Assembly (NCBI GenBank): GCA_963921195.1
Contig: OY992536.1
Location: 90,501,007 to 90,565,006, forward strand
Length of the DNA: 64,000 bases
Direction of reading: 5' to 3'
From: Pegoplata infirma
Taxonomy: Eukaryota; Arthropoda; Insecta; Diptera; Anthomyiidae
Part shown: positions 54,168 to 64,000 of the stretch, piece by piece
Numbering within the stretch: the first letter of the stretch is position 1
How the letters are laid out: each line of letters opens with the position of its first letter
Notes under the pieces: generated by a model
Seen by the model: the letters and a program-made list of their open reading frames with translations, nothing else
The model's database searches: none
Told to the model about the DNA's origin: nothing
Made by a program: the position numbers and the translations under genes

Positions 54168-54180
54168 TAGGCCCATAATT

Positions 54181-54508
54181 TGTTAACCGTGATCAGCCGG
54201 CAATTTTGTTTTTTTATACCCTCCAACCACAGTATGGTGGTATACTCACTTTGTCATATCGTGTGTAACGCATCGATATATCGGTTGGGGACTGGTGTGA
54301 TTTATAAAGAATATAAGTGCATAACAGTAGAGTTTGAGTTTTTCAAACTCCAATATTTCAAAAACAGTACGCGATAGAAAAATTTGGATGTCAGATTTGG
54401 ATGCCTTATTTTTACTTAAGAATACGTTACAGAGGAGACCCAAATATTTCAATATTAAAACGCGAATATCTTAAAAACCTTACGTGATAGAAAAATGAAT
54501 TTCATTGA
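54181..54508. repeat. Repeat fragments (reverse 3' end of GGGTATAAA-type, others)
   Basis: 54215-54290 is the reversed end of the family: TTTTATACCCTCCAACCACA, GTATGGTGGTATACTCACTT, ATCGATATATCGG, matching 59250-59357 in inverted orientation. The next bases resemble 12270-12480 in style (AATATTTCAAAAACAGTACG, GATAGAAAAAT). No gene. Confidence 0.6.
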
Positions 54509-54769
54509 TAATCTAACGTATATACTTCGAATTAAAAAAGGAGTAATTATAGAGATCACAAAACTATAAAAATTCACGGCGAATTGATTTACAAGTTTGT
54601 TTTGACCACAAGCCTATCCCGTGTAAAAAAAAATTAGATCAAATCATATCTCCTTTAATAAAAACATATATAGATCATATCTAAATGGATATAATCAGAT
54701 CTACTCCATATATACTCATATCTGCTTCAGATATTTTCAGATCCGTAAATTGAGTCTATCTGGCATATA

Positions 54770-56570
54770 CACTCAAAAAATTTCATGCATAAAAATACGA
54801 AGTATTATTTCGTAAAAGTTTTTTCGTACATATTACGAAATTTTTGTAATTTTACGAAAACTTGGAATTTCGTAAAAATACAAATTTCGTTTATTTTACG
54901 AAGTACATTTCGTAGCCAAAAAAATACGAAATACTTCGTATCTTAACGAAATATTTCGTAATTTAACAAAATATTTTTCGGAAAAAAATCACAAAATCAA
55001 GGGGTTTGATTTATTTATCTGAATTTCTAGATTTAACAGATTTAACAATTAAAAAAATGGAATAACAAAAATTTGTTCCTTCTCTTTTTAATTTTTGTTT
55101 ACGGTTTCTAATTTTAAATTATTTTCAGCATAACACAAAGTCAAATCACCCAAGATATATTTTTAAATGCAGTCTGTTAGTTGTCGCACATTAGTGAAAC
55201 GTTATACGGGCATGTCACCGAGTCAATTCCGTTTAGAAATGGAATTGGAAATGGAAAAATATATATATATATATATATATATACGCATTTTCATGTTGAG
55301 CTGTGTATTTCGTAACTTTACGAAATATTTTCGTTAAACTAAACATAATTCGTATTTACAAAAAAAAAAAACTTCGTAATATGTACAAAAATATTTTGTA
55401 TTTTTACGAAATATTTCGTAATTATACAAAATATTTCGTAGTTATACAAAATATTTCGTAACTTTACGAAATATTTTCGTAAAAATAAACATAATTCGTA
55501 TTTACAAAAAAAAACTTCGTAATATGTACGAAAATATTTAGTATTTTTACGAAATATTTCGTAGTTATACTAAATATTTCGTAAATTTACGAAATATTTT
55601 CGTATTTATTTCGTAAATATCACAAAAAAAACTTCGTAATATTTACGAAATGCCATAGGTAAATATTACGAAATACAGTTGAACCTCGATTATCCGGCCC
55701 TCTATTAACCGGCGACTCTATTAACCGGCATGATGTGTGTTTGTTTTTTACCTCTATTAACCGTGCTTTACCTCTACTATCCGTGCAATCCATACATGTA
55801 CGTACATATTGTATTTTTTGTTATTGTTTTTACCTCTATTAACCGTGCTTTACCTCTATTATCCGTGCAATATATTCACGAACATATACAAATGTAGAAA
55901 AATATATAAAGTGTGTTCCAGAACTTTCCGGGTAAAGTTCGGTAAAATGAGAGCAAATCAAAAAACCTCTCACGATACCACAAAAATACACAAAAGTACG
56001 GGAACGCTAAAAACCACATTTCAAGCCCAAAATAATAGAAAATGTAAACAAACCAATAACGCTAAAATATTTTCGTAAGAAAAATTACTTTAAACAAGAA
56101 AACAAATTGTAAAAGTTTATTTTAATAACAAATTATCTTTTTTTGTATTGAAATAACGCATTTCCTTGGTTTAGTTCTTTATTTTATTTAAATTTCCAAT
56201 TTAGCTTCACAAAAAAAATCAGCTGTTTTTTCAACATCTGACTGTTACCATTTTACCCGAAAAAAAAGTGCGGGTAAGTTCGGTAAAATGAGAAACTAAT
56301 TTATTCTCTCAAAAACTCTCTCATTTACCCAATTTTTGCGTACGGGAACGCTTTTCGGGCTGGTTTGGGTACCCGCGGGCACCCGCGGTAACGTTGTGGA
56401 ACAGACCTATAACCTCTTTTAACCGTGTTTTTCGATTATCCGTGCTAAGTTCGGTCCCGTGCAACCCGGATAATCGAGGTTCAACTGTATTTCGTTCCGG
56501 CAAAACCACGAAATATTTCGTACAATGTACGAAGTATTTCGTTCATTTTACCTATGAAATTTTTTGAGTG
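54770..56570. mobile_element. Tc1/mariner-like MITE, CACTCAAAAAA ends, copy 2
   Basis: Ends CACTCAAAAAATTTCATGC and CTATGAAATTTTTTGAGTG, with TA on both sides. The empty site GGCATATATGATCAG is seen, reversed, in the fold-back copy at 31046. It runs in the opposite direction to the copy at 22065, with a (TA)n run at 55258-55282 as the main difference apart from the nested pogo-like element. Confidence 0.93.
55676..56487. mobile_element. pogo/Tigger-like MITE, 812 bp
   Basis: Ends CAGTTGAACCTCGATTATCC and GGATAATCGAGGTTCAACTG with TA on both sides. The uninterrupted copy at 22065 reads AAATATTTCG at this place, confirming duplication of TA. Several CTCTATTAACCGTGC motifs lie inside the left end. 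No transposase. Within it, 55914-56403 is bounded by TGTTCCA(G/C)AAC and its inverse and has two CGGGTAA(A)GTTCGGTAAAA blocks, so a further insertion is possible. Confidence 0.92.
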
Positions 56571-56937
56571 TATGATCAGACATTTTCAGATATGTTCACA
56601 TAAGTAAAATTGTCAGATAGACTCAATTTACGGATCAAAACATATCTGAAGCAGATATGAATATATATGGAGTAGATCTGATTACATCCATTTATATATG
56701 ATCCATATATGTTTTTATCAAAGGAGATATGTTTTGATAAAATTATTTTTTTACACGGGATACCTCAATTTTCTTAAAAGCTTAAACAATCTTTAATAAT
56801 GTGATGCAGCATCATACGCTTTAGTTCGTAAACGTATTTATTTAATTTAGGACCAACTTTTTTTGATATAAGATATGAAATTTGAAAAATTTATCAATAA
56901 TCGATTTTCGTCTTTTCGATTTTTTAAGCTCTAAATA

Positions 56938-57633
56938 CACACAAAAAAATAAAAAATGAGTTTTGATTAAAAATTGCTCATATCGATTAAAATGTTAATT
57001 AGATTTGCTCTAATTAAAAAAATGATAATAGTAATTAAAAAATTTAATAAAAATTTAAAACCGAAAATAATTAAAAAAGTAATTAATAGTATTAAACAAA
57101 TTAATAAAAATTATTGCTCAAAATCAGTACAAAATTACGCCCACTTAAAAAAAATAAAAACAAATATGAATTAAAAACAAAAATGTGTTTATTATTAACA
57201 AAATAAAAACTTATTAAATATAATAAATAAATATTTAAAGCATCAAAAATGTGTTTGATTAGATTTTTGTGTCATTTTCCTCCGTTGTTGTTTGCCGTTT
57301 ACCAAGATCTTCTTGTGGAGCTTCTTTGTTTTATTTTTACACTAATATTCACTTTTTTCATTTATTTATTCAATTTCAATTGTTCTCGTTCTTTTTAAAT
57401 AACAAAATTAATTAATTAATTCAGATATAAATTTGATAAAACACATTTTCATTAATTTAATCTTATAAAAATATATTTTCACTTTTTCTGTTTTGTATTG
57501 CATGTGTAAGAAGAAGCATGCAAAAAAATCGGAGATGTTTACATACAAAACAATTAAACATTTTAATTATATCAAATTTTGAATTCTATTAAAACTTTTA
57601 ATTAAAAAATGTTCCTTGTTATTTTTTTCTGTG
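56938..57633. mobile_element. Tc1/mariner-like MITE, CACACAAAAAAATAA ends
   Basis: Ends CACACAAAAAAATAA and TTATTTTTTTCTGTG with TA on both sides. The interior is rich in AATTAAAA. It interrupts unit A, whose intact copy has TTTTAAGAAAATGAAATG. About ten extra bases beside the left end mean that the junction is not a clean single event. Confidence 0.7.
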
Positions 57634-57991
57634 TAAAGAGAAATGAAATGCCACTACCAAATTTTGTCACCATTTTTGCAAAACCTAAATCTATTTGAAG
57701 CTGGATGTAGAAAAATTGCATACTTCGTGTATCACCCTCATTGTAATTGTTTCAGTTGAAAAAGAAGTTCATATGTTGTGGTGATTTGATTCCTAAGAAC
57801 ATATGAAAAATGTACTTCAAAATCATTAAGCAAAGAACTGGTGAAAGATGTTTTTATTGTTATTTTGTAGCATTTTTGGAAGTGATTTTAAAAGTACTTC
57901 GTACGGAATATGAAGTTCGGCATCTATCGCTACTTTGTATGTAGTGAAACCACTAATTCTTTTTGAACCACTTCGTTTATTTTTTGCTGGG

Positions 57992-58600
57992 TGTAATTAA
58001 AAAATTCAAATTATAATTCGAAAAAAGATCAATTAAATAAAAAAAAATATCAATTGTAATTTAAACAAGTTAGAAAATTATTGTCGGTAAAGATCGGAAA
58101 ATGGGTTCCAAGTCCAAACATGGAACGAATGGATTTATATTAAGATATTTTATTAGTATAAAAAATAAACGCATACCAAATTTGATTGAACTCGTTTTAT
58201 ATTTAGCGACCTTAGGACAAAGTGCTATTTGTGCCTATTTCTTTAAGCAAATAGAACCCGGTTGTCCTAAGGTCCCAATTTGTTGCCAAGAGACCGGTTT
58301 AACTGAATATCGGCCAAAATTTTTAAAGGGAACTGAGTCTTCAGATTTAATAATGTTGCAAATGGACATAAACCGATTTTTTTCAAATTCAATATGCTGC
58401 GTCCTTGAGTCAAGAAAAATACAAGTTTCAAATTTAAGACAATTCGATTAAAAATTGCGACCTATAAAGTATATCTAGTACCAATATTTCGTAAATCATT
58501 ATTAATTTTAATTAAAAAAAAAATATTAATTAAAACTTGAAAAAGATCAAAAGTAATTCGAAATATTTTGAGTAGGGTTATTCCAGCTCGAGGTCATTAT
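57992..58600. repeat. AATTAAAA-rich repeat around a dispersed-repeat fragment
   Basis: GTGTAATTAAAAAATTC at 57992 and AATTTTAATTAAAAAAAAAA at 58502 bracket a fragment of the AACATGGA...TTGCGACCTATA repeat (58069-58490), like 27132-27420 without its GACA part. The 116-codon frame at 58101 follows the repeat and has no family features. Confidence 0.5.
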
Positions 58601-58837
58601 TTCCATTACTATTAAAAAGTATATTCTAATAGAATAATTTTCAAGGAAATTATTTTTCTGCTTTAAATATATTTATGTTGGTCATTTTTTTTTGCAAAAC
58701 TTAATCGACACGTGTTTCGGGATTTGTCAGATCCCATTGTCAAGATTATTTAGCAAAAATAAAAAGCCTATACTACAAGTAGCAAAGGGATTTTAATGGC
58801 AATCGTTAATGATCAAACTAAAATATTAATACAAAAC

Positions 58838-59357
58838 AAGTGAGTCTTAAATTCGGCTGTGCCGAATCTTTTATACCCTCCAAAATGTAAAAAAAAAATA
58901 AAAAAAAAAAATTGTCAGGGGCGTTTGTTTTTGGGGGTGGGGGTGATGGGGGTCAGTGGGGGACGTTGAGAGTACCTTCCCATCCCGATAAATATAACAA
59001 ATGTTTCATTTATTTAACAAAAATACAAAAAAAGTGTATTTTTGCAGAGGTTGGTTCAGTTCTCCAAGGGGGAACTTTTTCCCCCTTGGTCCGATTTTGC
59101 CCATTTCCGAACTTAACCTGCATAGGAATATAAGACATATTCGTGCTAAACTTCGAAAGCCTACCTCTTTTATTTTGGACTGTATCGTGTCCTCTACAGA
59201 CGGACAGACGGACGGACGGACATCGCTAGAATGTCTTAGAATCGATCACTGATCAATAATATATATACTTTATGGGGTCCTAGACCGATATTTCGATGCG
59301 TTACACACGGAATGACAAAGTGAGTATACCCCCATACTGTGGTTGGAGGGTATAAAA
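58838..59357 (+). repeat. Dispersed GGGTATAAA-type repeat, full copy of second subfamily
   Basis: From ACAAGTGAGTCTTAAATTCG and CTGTGCCGAATCTTTTATAC, through a G-rich stretch, a CCAAGGGGGAACTTTTTCCC hairpin, GACGGACGGACGGACATCGC to GTGGTTGGAGGGTATAAAAA. Same plan as 24296-24910 but with a different middle; 25250-25910 and 63240-63560 are relatives. Confidence 0.8.
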
Positions 59358-59407
59358 ATGAATGCGAATTTGGTATAATGTGATATTGAAAGAAAATTGT
59401 TTTCATT

Positions 59408-60965
59408 TACGTCACTAAAATATAACCTTGTGTAATTCATAAAATTTTCAACCAATTTTAAATTTTTAAACTGTTTTGCATAGAAAAAAAATAGGGCTTT
59501 CTATGTGTGTGAATTGGTCAATACGTAAAAGAAAGATATCTATTGATTTTTTTCTATAAAATCAATTTTTTTTGTTATTTTTTGAACATTTTTCGAGTTT
59601 ATCGATTTTTTCTGCTGTAGTTCGTTTAACAACCTTTATATTTATGAGCGTTTTTTTTAAGATCATTTAATTCTAAAAACGATAAGCTTTATCCTGAAAA
59701 AATCGGATAATAATTGACAGAGTTGTGATAATTTTTCTAAAAAAGAAAATTAAGATTTTGCAGGAAATCGCCGTTCAGATAACCCACACTTAGAAAATTA
59801 TGTAAGTTACTACATGTTAGTTGTTTGTATGTTTTACAGTAGTTAGTTGTTTTCAACTACAAAATCCGTTGTTTTTGTATGAAAAATATCAAACAACTAT
59901 TTCTGTTAGTTATTTTAAGTCGTTTTTTTAAATAACTAACAAAAAAGTACTGTAATGTAGTAACAGTTATTTAAAGTAGTTATTTTTTTTATCTCTGAAA
60001 AGTTTTCAGTTTTTTTTCCAAAAAATAAAAATAAATTTTCGTTTTTTTTATTTTTCACAACTTCAAAAAAAACTGAAAAAATTTGGCCTTCAATTTTTTT
60101 TTCTGAAAATTTTTTTGAAAAAAATTAGATATTATTTAATTTTTACTACATGTTAGTTGTTTTAACTACTAATGTAAGTAGTTTTTACTACATAAGTCAG
60201 TTGTTTTTTGTCAGTTAAAATAACTAACATTGTTAGTTGATTTAACTGAAAAAGTAGTTGACCCCAAAACAACTTACAAAGTAGTTACTTTAACTGACAT
60301 TTTCAGTTGATTTTGCTAACATAATTTTTTGAGTGCAGACAAAAAAAAATAATTTATCATAAATGGTCATGTTCAATATTTTTAAAGGTTTTTGGCGCGC
60401 TGAATCCGAATCTGGCTTTAAAATTGCTCTATCTCGTCACGTTTTTGAGATATTTAACATAAATTGATATATCAAAAACTTAATAAGATTACGCAATTTC
60501 AAGGTCAAATTCGAATTCAGGAGGTCAAAAACCTTTAAAATAATGATACGCGACCTCTCAGTATGTTCGTTCATTTTTTTATTATTTTTTTTACCTGAGC
60601 AAATTTCATCCAAATTCTTAATTTTCTTTTTTAGAAAAATTATCACAACTCTGTCAATTGTAATTCGATTTTCTCGGCATAGAGCTCATCGTATTTACAA
60701 TTAAATTTTCTTTAAGAATACGTTTAAAAATATAAATATTGTCGAACGAACCATAACAGAAAATAATCGATAAACTCAAGAAATTTTCAAAAAATAACAA
60801 AAAAATTAGATATTGTTGAAAAAATCAATACATATCTTTCTAATATGTATGGACCAATTCACACACATGAAAAGCCCTATCTTTCTTCTATCCAAAACAG
60901 TTGAAAAATTTAAAATCGGTTTAAAAATGTTTAAGTTACACGTGGTTTAGTTAGAAAAGTTCCAA
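59408..60965. mobile_element. 1.6 kb palindromic element
   Basis: Outer arms (about 59408-59765 and 60610-60965) are inverted copies carrying TAGGGCTTT(C/T)(T)ATGTGTGTG, ATTTATCGATTTTTTCTG-like and TTGACAGAGTTGTGATAATT blocks. Exact ends and duplication not resolved. The central part holds the MITE at 59787 and unmatched sequence. No transposase. Confidence 0.7.
59787..60335. mobile_element. Tc1/mariner-like MITE, CACTTAGAAAATTATG ends
   Basis: Ends CACTTAGAAAATTATGTAAG and CATAATTTTTTGAGTG. The flanks on both sides are CA, not TA. The interior has GTTAGTTGTTT and AACTAAC motifs, as in the copy at 25523. Confidence 0.7.
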
Positions 60966-61478
60966 AAAAACGTTTTTTGACATAACTTTAAAATTTGAGG
61001 GTGTCTGCCAAGTTTGATGGGCATTTTTGCCATCTTTTCGACGATACCTACAACCTTAACTAAATACCTCATTTTAAAAGTAAATTAAATTTGGGTTTTT
61101 GTAGCACAGTGTAATTAAACTAGTTAAAAATGAATGCGAATACCGTTTTAAAAAGTTTAAATTTAAACATGTTTAAAAAAATGAATGCGAATTTGATATT
61201 AAACACTTTATCTGTCAAAATAAAACGCTGTTTTACATAGGTAAAAAAATGAATGCGAACATCGTTTTAGTCCCCATACAAACCACTCTCCCGATATTCA
61301 CGTAAATTTCAAAAAAATCATGAAAACAGGAAATATTTGATAAACATTTTGTTTGTTAATGGTAAACGTGTACTGAACTGATAATAATTGGACTATTTTT
61401 TGTTAGTCCCCACATAAAAATTTCCCTCGATATTCAGTTAAATCGGTCTATTGGCAACAAAAAGTCGACTATTTCACT
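60966..61478. repeat. ATGAATGCGAA-type fragments
   Basis: AAAAATGAATGCGAA occurs at 61127, 61180 and 61239, with AAATTTAAACATG between, recalling the Harbinger-like MITE at 38381 (AATGTGAATATGG, TTTAAATTTAAACATG). Decayed. 61385-61478 belongs to the repeat seen at 1200-1250. No gene. Confidence 0.45.
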
Positions 61479-62585
61479 TAGACTTGCCAACCGTCCAGTT
61501 TTCGTCGGGACAGACCAGTTTTAGAGTGGAATGCCCCGTGTCCCGGCGATACCCTGAACGGGACGCCATTTGTCCCGTTTTGAGAAAAAAACTAAGTTTT
61601 TCATTGTCACAATAAATCCAAAAAAAAAAAAAATAGTGAACTTTAGTACCTATTTTTATTAGCAACATTGGCATTTTTTTAATAGATTAGCAACACTTGA
61701 TTATTTTGATTTGTGAAAGTGTCAAACGAAAACTTTGAATTTCATTTGTCAACTTTCAAATGAATTAAAATTTTAACAGAGCGTGATTTGTAGAGGAATT
61801 TTTTTTTTATTATTTGAGTAAATATTTTTTCTAATAAATTTGCACAAATGTTGAAACTAATAAATGTTTCATAGGAAAATGAACAGAAAAAGAGCAGCAG
61901 ATATAAATGAATCGGCAGCAACACAGGAAAAGGAAAAAAAACAAATAGGTATTGCAAATTTCAACCAGATCACGGTGGGGTTGAACAAGTTTAATTAAAA
62001 GTTCGATGCATATGAAATTTTATTGCAGATTATGTTAGTTGGCACCCGTACAAACGGGTTAAGCCCAATTTGAAAAAAATCGTTAGTGGGGTTTTTGAGA
62101 TAATAAGATTTTCATCTTATTGGATGCTACAAAAAAACGGTACAACTTGTGTTAATAAAGTGTAAAATATGATAAATAAACGTTGATGTCCTGATTCTAA
62201 ATCCTTTATCAATAGTTTCTATGACGTCTCAATTTTAAGAAAATCGGGTTAAAAAAAATCAAGATTTTGTAATTTTTAACACACTGTAAAAAAGGACATC
62301 GACTAGCTTTAGACTTCGTTCAAGGCTTAAATTAAAGCTTGTGTATTGTCTTCAAACTAGATTTGTTTTAAATTTTAAACCTGTTTTTCTTAATGGCAAT
62401 TTTTTTTTAAACACCCTTTTTTCTTTATATTCAATAAAAATTACAACTGTTTAGTACTCTATTAAATATTAATTTTCATTAAAATATAAAAAAGGGTGTT
62501 TTAAATTATAAACCATTTTTTTGGAATTTTATTTATGTTTTTTAGTGGTGTCCCGTTTTGGAAATTTTAAAAGGTGGCAAGTCTA
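61479..62585. mobile_element. hAT element, TAGACTTGCCA ends, 1.1 kb
   Basis: Ends TAGACTTGCCAACCGTCC and GGTGGCAAGTCTA; the first 11 bases match. ATTTCACT flanks exactly (61471-61478, 62586-62593). GTCCCGTTTTG appears inside both ends in inverted sense. No transposase frame. Confidence 0.92.
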
Positions 62586-63239
62586 ATTTCACTCAAATGT
62601 AGGTTGTGTGTGTTTTCTACACTAATTAAAAATGAAACTTAAGATAGATATATTGGTCTCAGCCCCCTTTTTTCATTTTGTTTGTCCCCGTAAAATGCAG
62701 TTTTTTACAAAAAAAAACTGCATTAAAATTAACTTAACGAAGAATTTCAACGAACACACCTATTGTTGAACCCATAAATATGGAAACCGCCTAAAAGTAT
62801 GCTTTACCCCATGTTTAAATAAGAGAACATTAACGTTTTTTTATCACTCAGTCAACCGAATGAAAGTAGGTGGCAACACTTCTCATTAAATTTACACAAC
62901 CACCAACAAATTTAATGACTGTGTATTTCGTGCAATTTTTTGTTTAGTATGTAAATAAAAACACAACAAAGGCTTTAGCTTTAAAAGAGAGGGCTCCTAA
63001 TTAAAACAAAGGCATTGACTTTTGTGCTAGCGTTTGAGGGGGGGGGGCAGGTACTTTGGGAAAACTTTCCCTTGTTTTAATAATTTTTGCTCTAAATTAA
63101 TACATAATTTTAAATATTTTACGCCCAAAGAAGGAGCGGCCAGAAAAAAATATTTTTTTCTTATTCCACGGGTTTAAGTGCAGGACTTAGAACTTTTTCC
63201 GACATTAAAATGTTTTATTTGCTTATAAAAAGCATAAAA
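62586..63239. other. Repeat tail and AT-rich stretch
   Basis: 62586-62640 continues the repeat interrupted by the hAT (TTTCTACACTAATTAAAAAT, as at 1150-1175 reversed). The rest, with a G9 run at 63038, shows no gene or clear element. Confidence 0.4.
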
Positions 63240-63560
63240 ACAGCTGGAATAATAGTGCTTTTTAGAGGATGATTTAGTTCCTTAAGGGGAACTTTTTTCC
63301 CCCTGGTCCAAATTTTGCATAACTCTGAACTTAACCAGCCTATTCGACATATTCGTGACAAACTTCAGGAGTCTATCTCTTTTATTGTGTTTTCTACAGA
63401 GATACAGACATATGGACATCGCTAGAATGTCTAAGATATCGCAATTTCCTGCATTTCTTGATGAGTTTGTGTTAATGTTTGTAATTACCCGAAATATCAG
63501 TCCTAGAGTAACCTTCAAGTATACCGATCGACTCGGATTCACTTTTCCGCTACATACATT
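63240..63560 (+). repeat. Dispersed repeat fragment (ATGGACATCGCTAGAATGTC)
   Basis: TTCCTTAAGGGGAACTTTTT, CCCCTGGTCCAAATTTTGC, CATATTCGTGACAAACTTCA and ATGGACATCGCTAGAATGTC follow the order of 59040-59230. The terminal hairpin is missing; AATTACCCGAAATATCAGTC resembles 27370-27400. Confidence 0.65.
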
Positions 63561-64000
63561 TTTTTGCAGCATTAAATTTTATTCTACATATAAATTTAAA
63601 GCCAAAGCTTTTGTTGTGATTATTGAACATTTGAAAAAAAAAATACTTTAGAAATCAGTTTTCAGTTTCTCTCAGTTCTTTTTTGCCCTTCATTTTGTTC
63701 GTTTGCTAGCGGTTTTATTTTAATTTCGTACAATTCTTAAGTGGATGTGGAATTTTTTTAATAAATTAATCTTTTAATATGCAATTTTATTAAATAATAA
63801 ATGCAAAAAAAATATCGAAATTACATCTTAAGGTTGGTTAAACAATTTGGGCTAAGTTTAAGAAAACCAACAAATTTGTGCTGCGGTTTTCTTTAGAAAA
63901 TAATTAAATTTTTCTGCAAATATTTGGGTGCTAAATTTTTTTTGTTGCCTTAGTAATTTTTTGGCCATCCATTTGTTAGAAACAGCAGGAGGCAAACAAA
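63561..64000. other. AT-rich stretch, nothing recognised
   Basis: No element ends, RNA gene or supported frame in the last 440 bases. Confidence 0.4.

Larger units (their letters stand above)
54617..56759. mobile_element. CCCGTGTAAAAAA fold-back, copy 2, AT duplication
   Basis: Ends CCCGTGTAAAAAAAAATTAG and ATTTTTTTACACGGG. Intact unit A reads CCTATACCTC; here CCTAT precedes and ATACCTC follows, so AT was duplicated. Its body matches 31046-31386 but is opened by the element at 54770-56570. Confidence 0.88.
54509..57991 (+). repeat. Dispersed repeat unit A, interrupted copy
   Basis: The same unit as 297-928, from TAATCTAACG to TTTTGCTGGG. It is split by the fold-back at 54617-56759 and by the MITE at 56938-57633. 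About 630 bp remain when these are removed, with identity of roughly 95% by eye to the first copy. Confidence 0.85.

Noticed and set aside
54150..54170. Interstitial telomere
   Set aside because: Only about four CCTAA units, placed exactly at the 3' end of a LINE with a target duplication; explained as the LINE tail.

Overview
The window looks like intergenic DNA of a higher (cyclorrhaphan) fly. It is very AT-rich, carries an insect-style three-exon RpS13 gene with a TCT/polypyrimidine initiator, and is filled with dipteran-type transposons: a gypsy-like LTR element, LINEs with RNase H, and many hAT, Tc1/mariner, pogo-like, Harbinger-like and Transib-like inverted-repeat elements. The taxon is inferred from these traits; no search was run.

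Two host genes are supportable. RpS13 (51742-52549, + strand) is complete. A 138-codon acidic, serine-rich exon on the - strand (34733-35146) has a good start context and a splice donor, and may be the first coding exon of a gene whose other exons are not recognised. Nearly everything else is mobile or repetitive.

Layout. 1-5750: a dispersed repeat of the type ending in GGGTATAAA is split by a 3.9 kb Transib-like element, which itself contains a hAT MITE and a CCC...GGG-ended element. 5961-7175: a 1.2 kb fold-back. 7385-12252: one dead LINE broken into segments by a probable hAT-type element (carrying a degenerate ~33-35 bp tandem array), two hAT elements with clear 8 bp duplications, and a small TIR element. 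13.3-15.2 kb: a fold-back, a pogo-like MITE and a Tc1 transposase scrap. 15419-20598: a complete gypsy-type retrotransposon with LTRs that I read as identical and one 1487-codon Gag-Pol frame. 20.6-28.4 kb: half of a second fold-back interrupted by a hAT and a Tc1-like MITE, then several dispersed repeats, one with a 250 bp (ACAG)n expansion. 28.4-34 kb: a tRNA-like SINE head, a LINE RT fragment, a 341 bp fold-back and a 2 kb palindrome. 34-36 kb: the candidate gene exon. 36-44 kb: nested Harbinger, Tc1 and hAT elements. 44142-50512: a candidate 6.4 kb Tc1-like element holding a 2.76 kb fold-back and a 2.5 kb satellite of 35 bp monomers. 51-54.2 kb: RpS13 followed by a 5'-truncated LINE with a 13 bp target duplication. 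54.5-58 kb: a four-layer transposon nest. 58-64 kb: dispersed repeats, a long palindrome and another hAT.

The main value of the window is that many repeats occur twice, so one copy serves as the empty site for an insertion in the other. This gives direct target-site duplications for about twenty elements and a relative insertion order. Less usual items are: a Transib-like element with an RSS-like terminal heptamer and a 5 bp GC-rich duplication; elements with CCC...GGG ends and 2 bp duplications that are not TA; nearly complete palindromes with 3 or 4 bp duplications; and one satellite monomer that has arrays inside two unrelated transposons.
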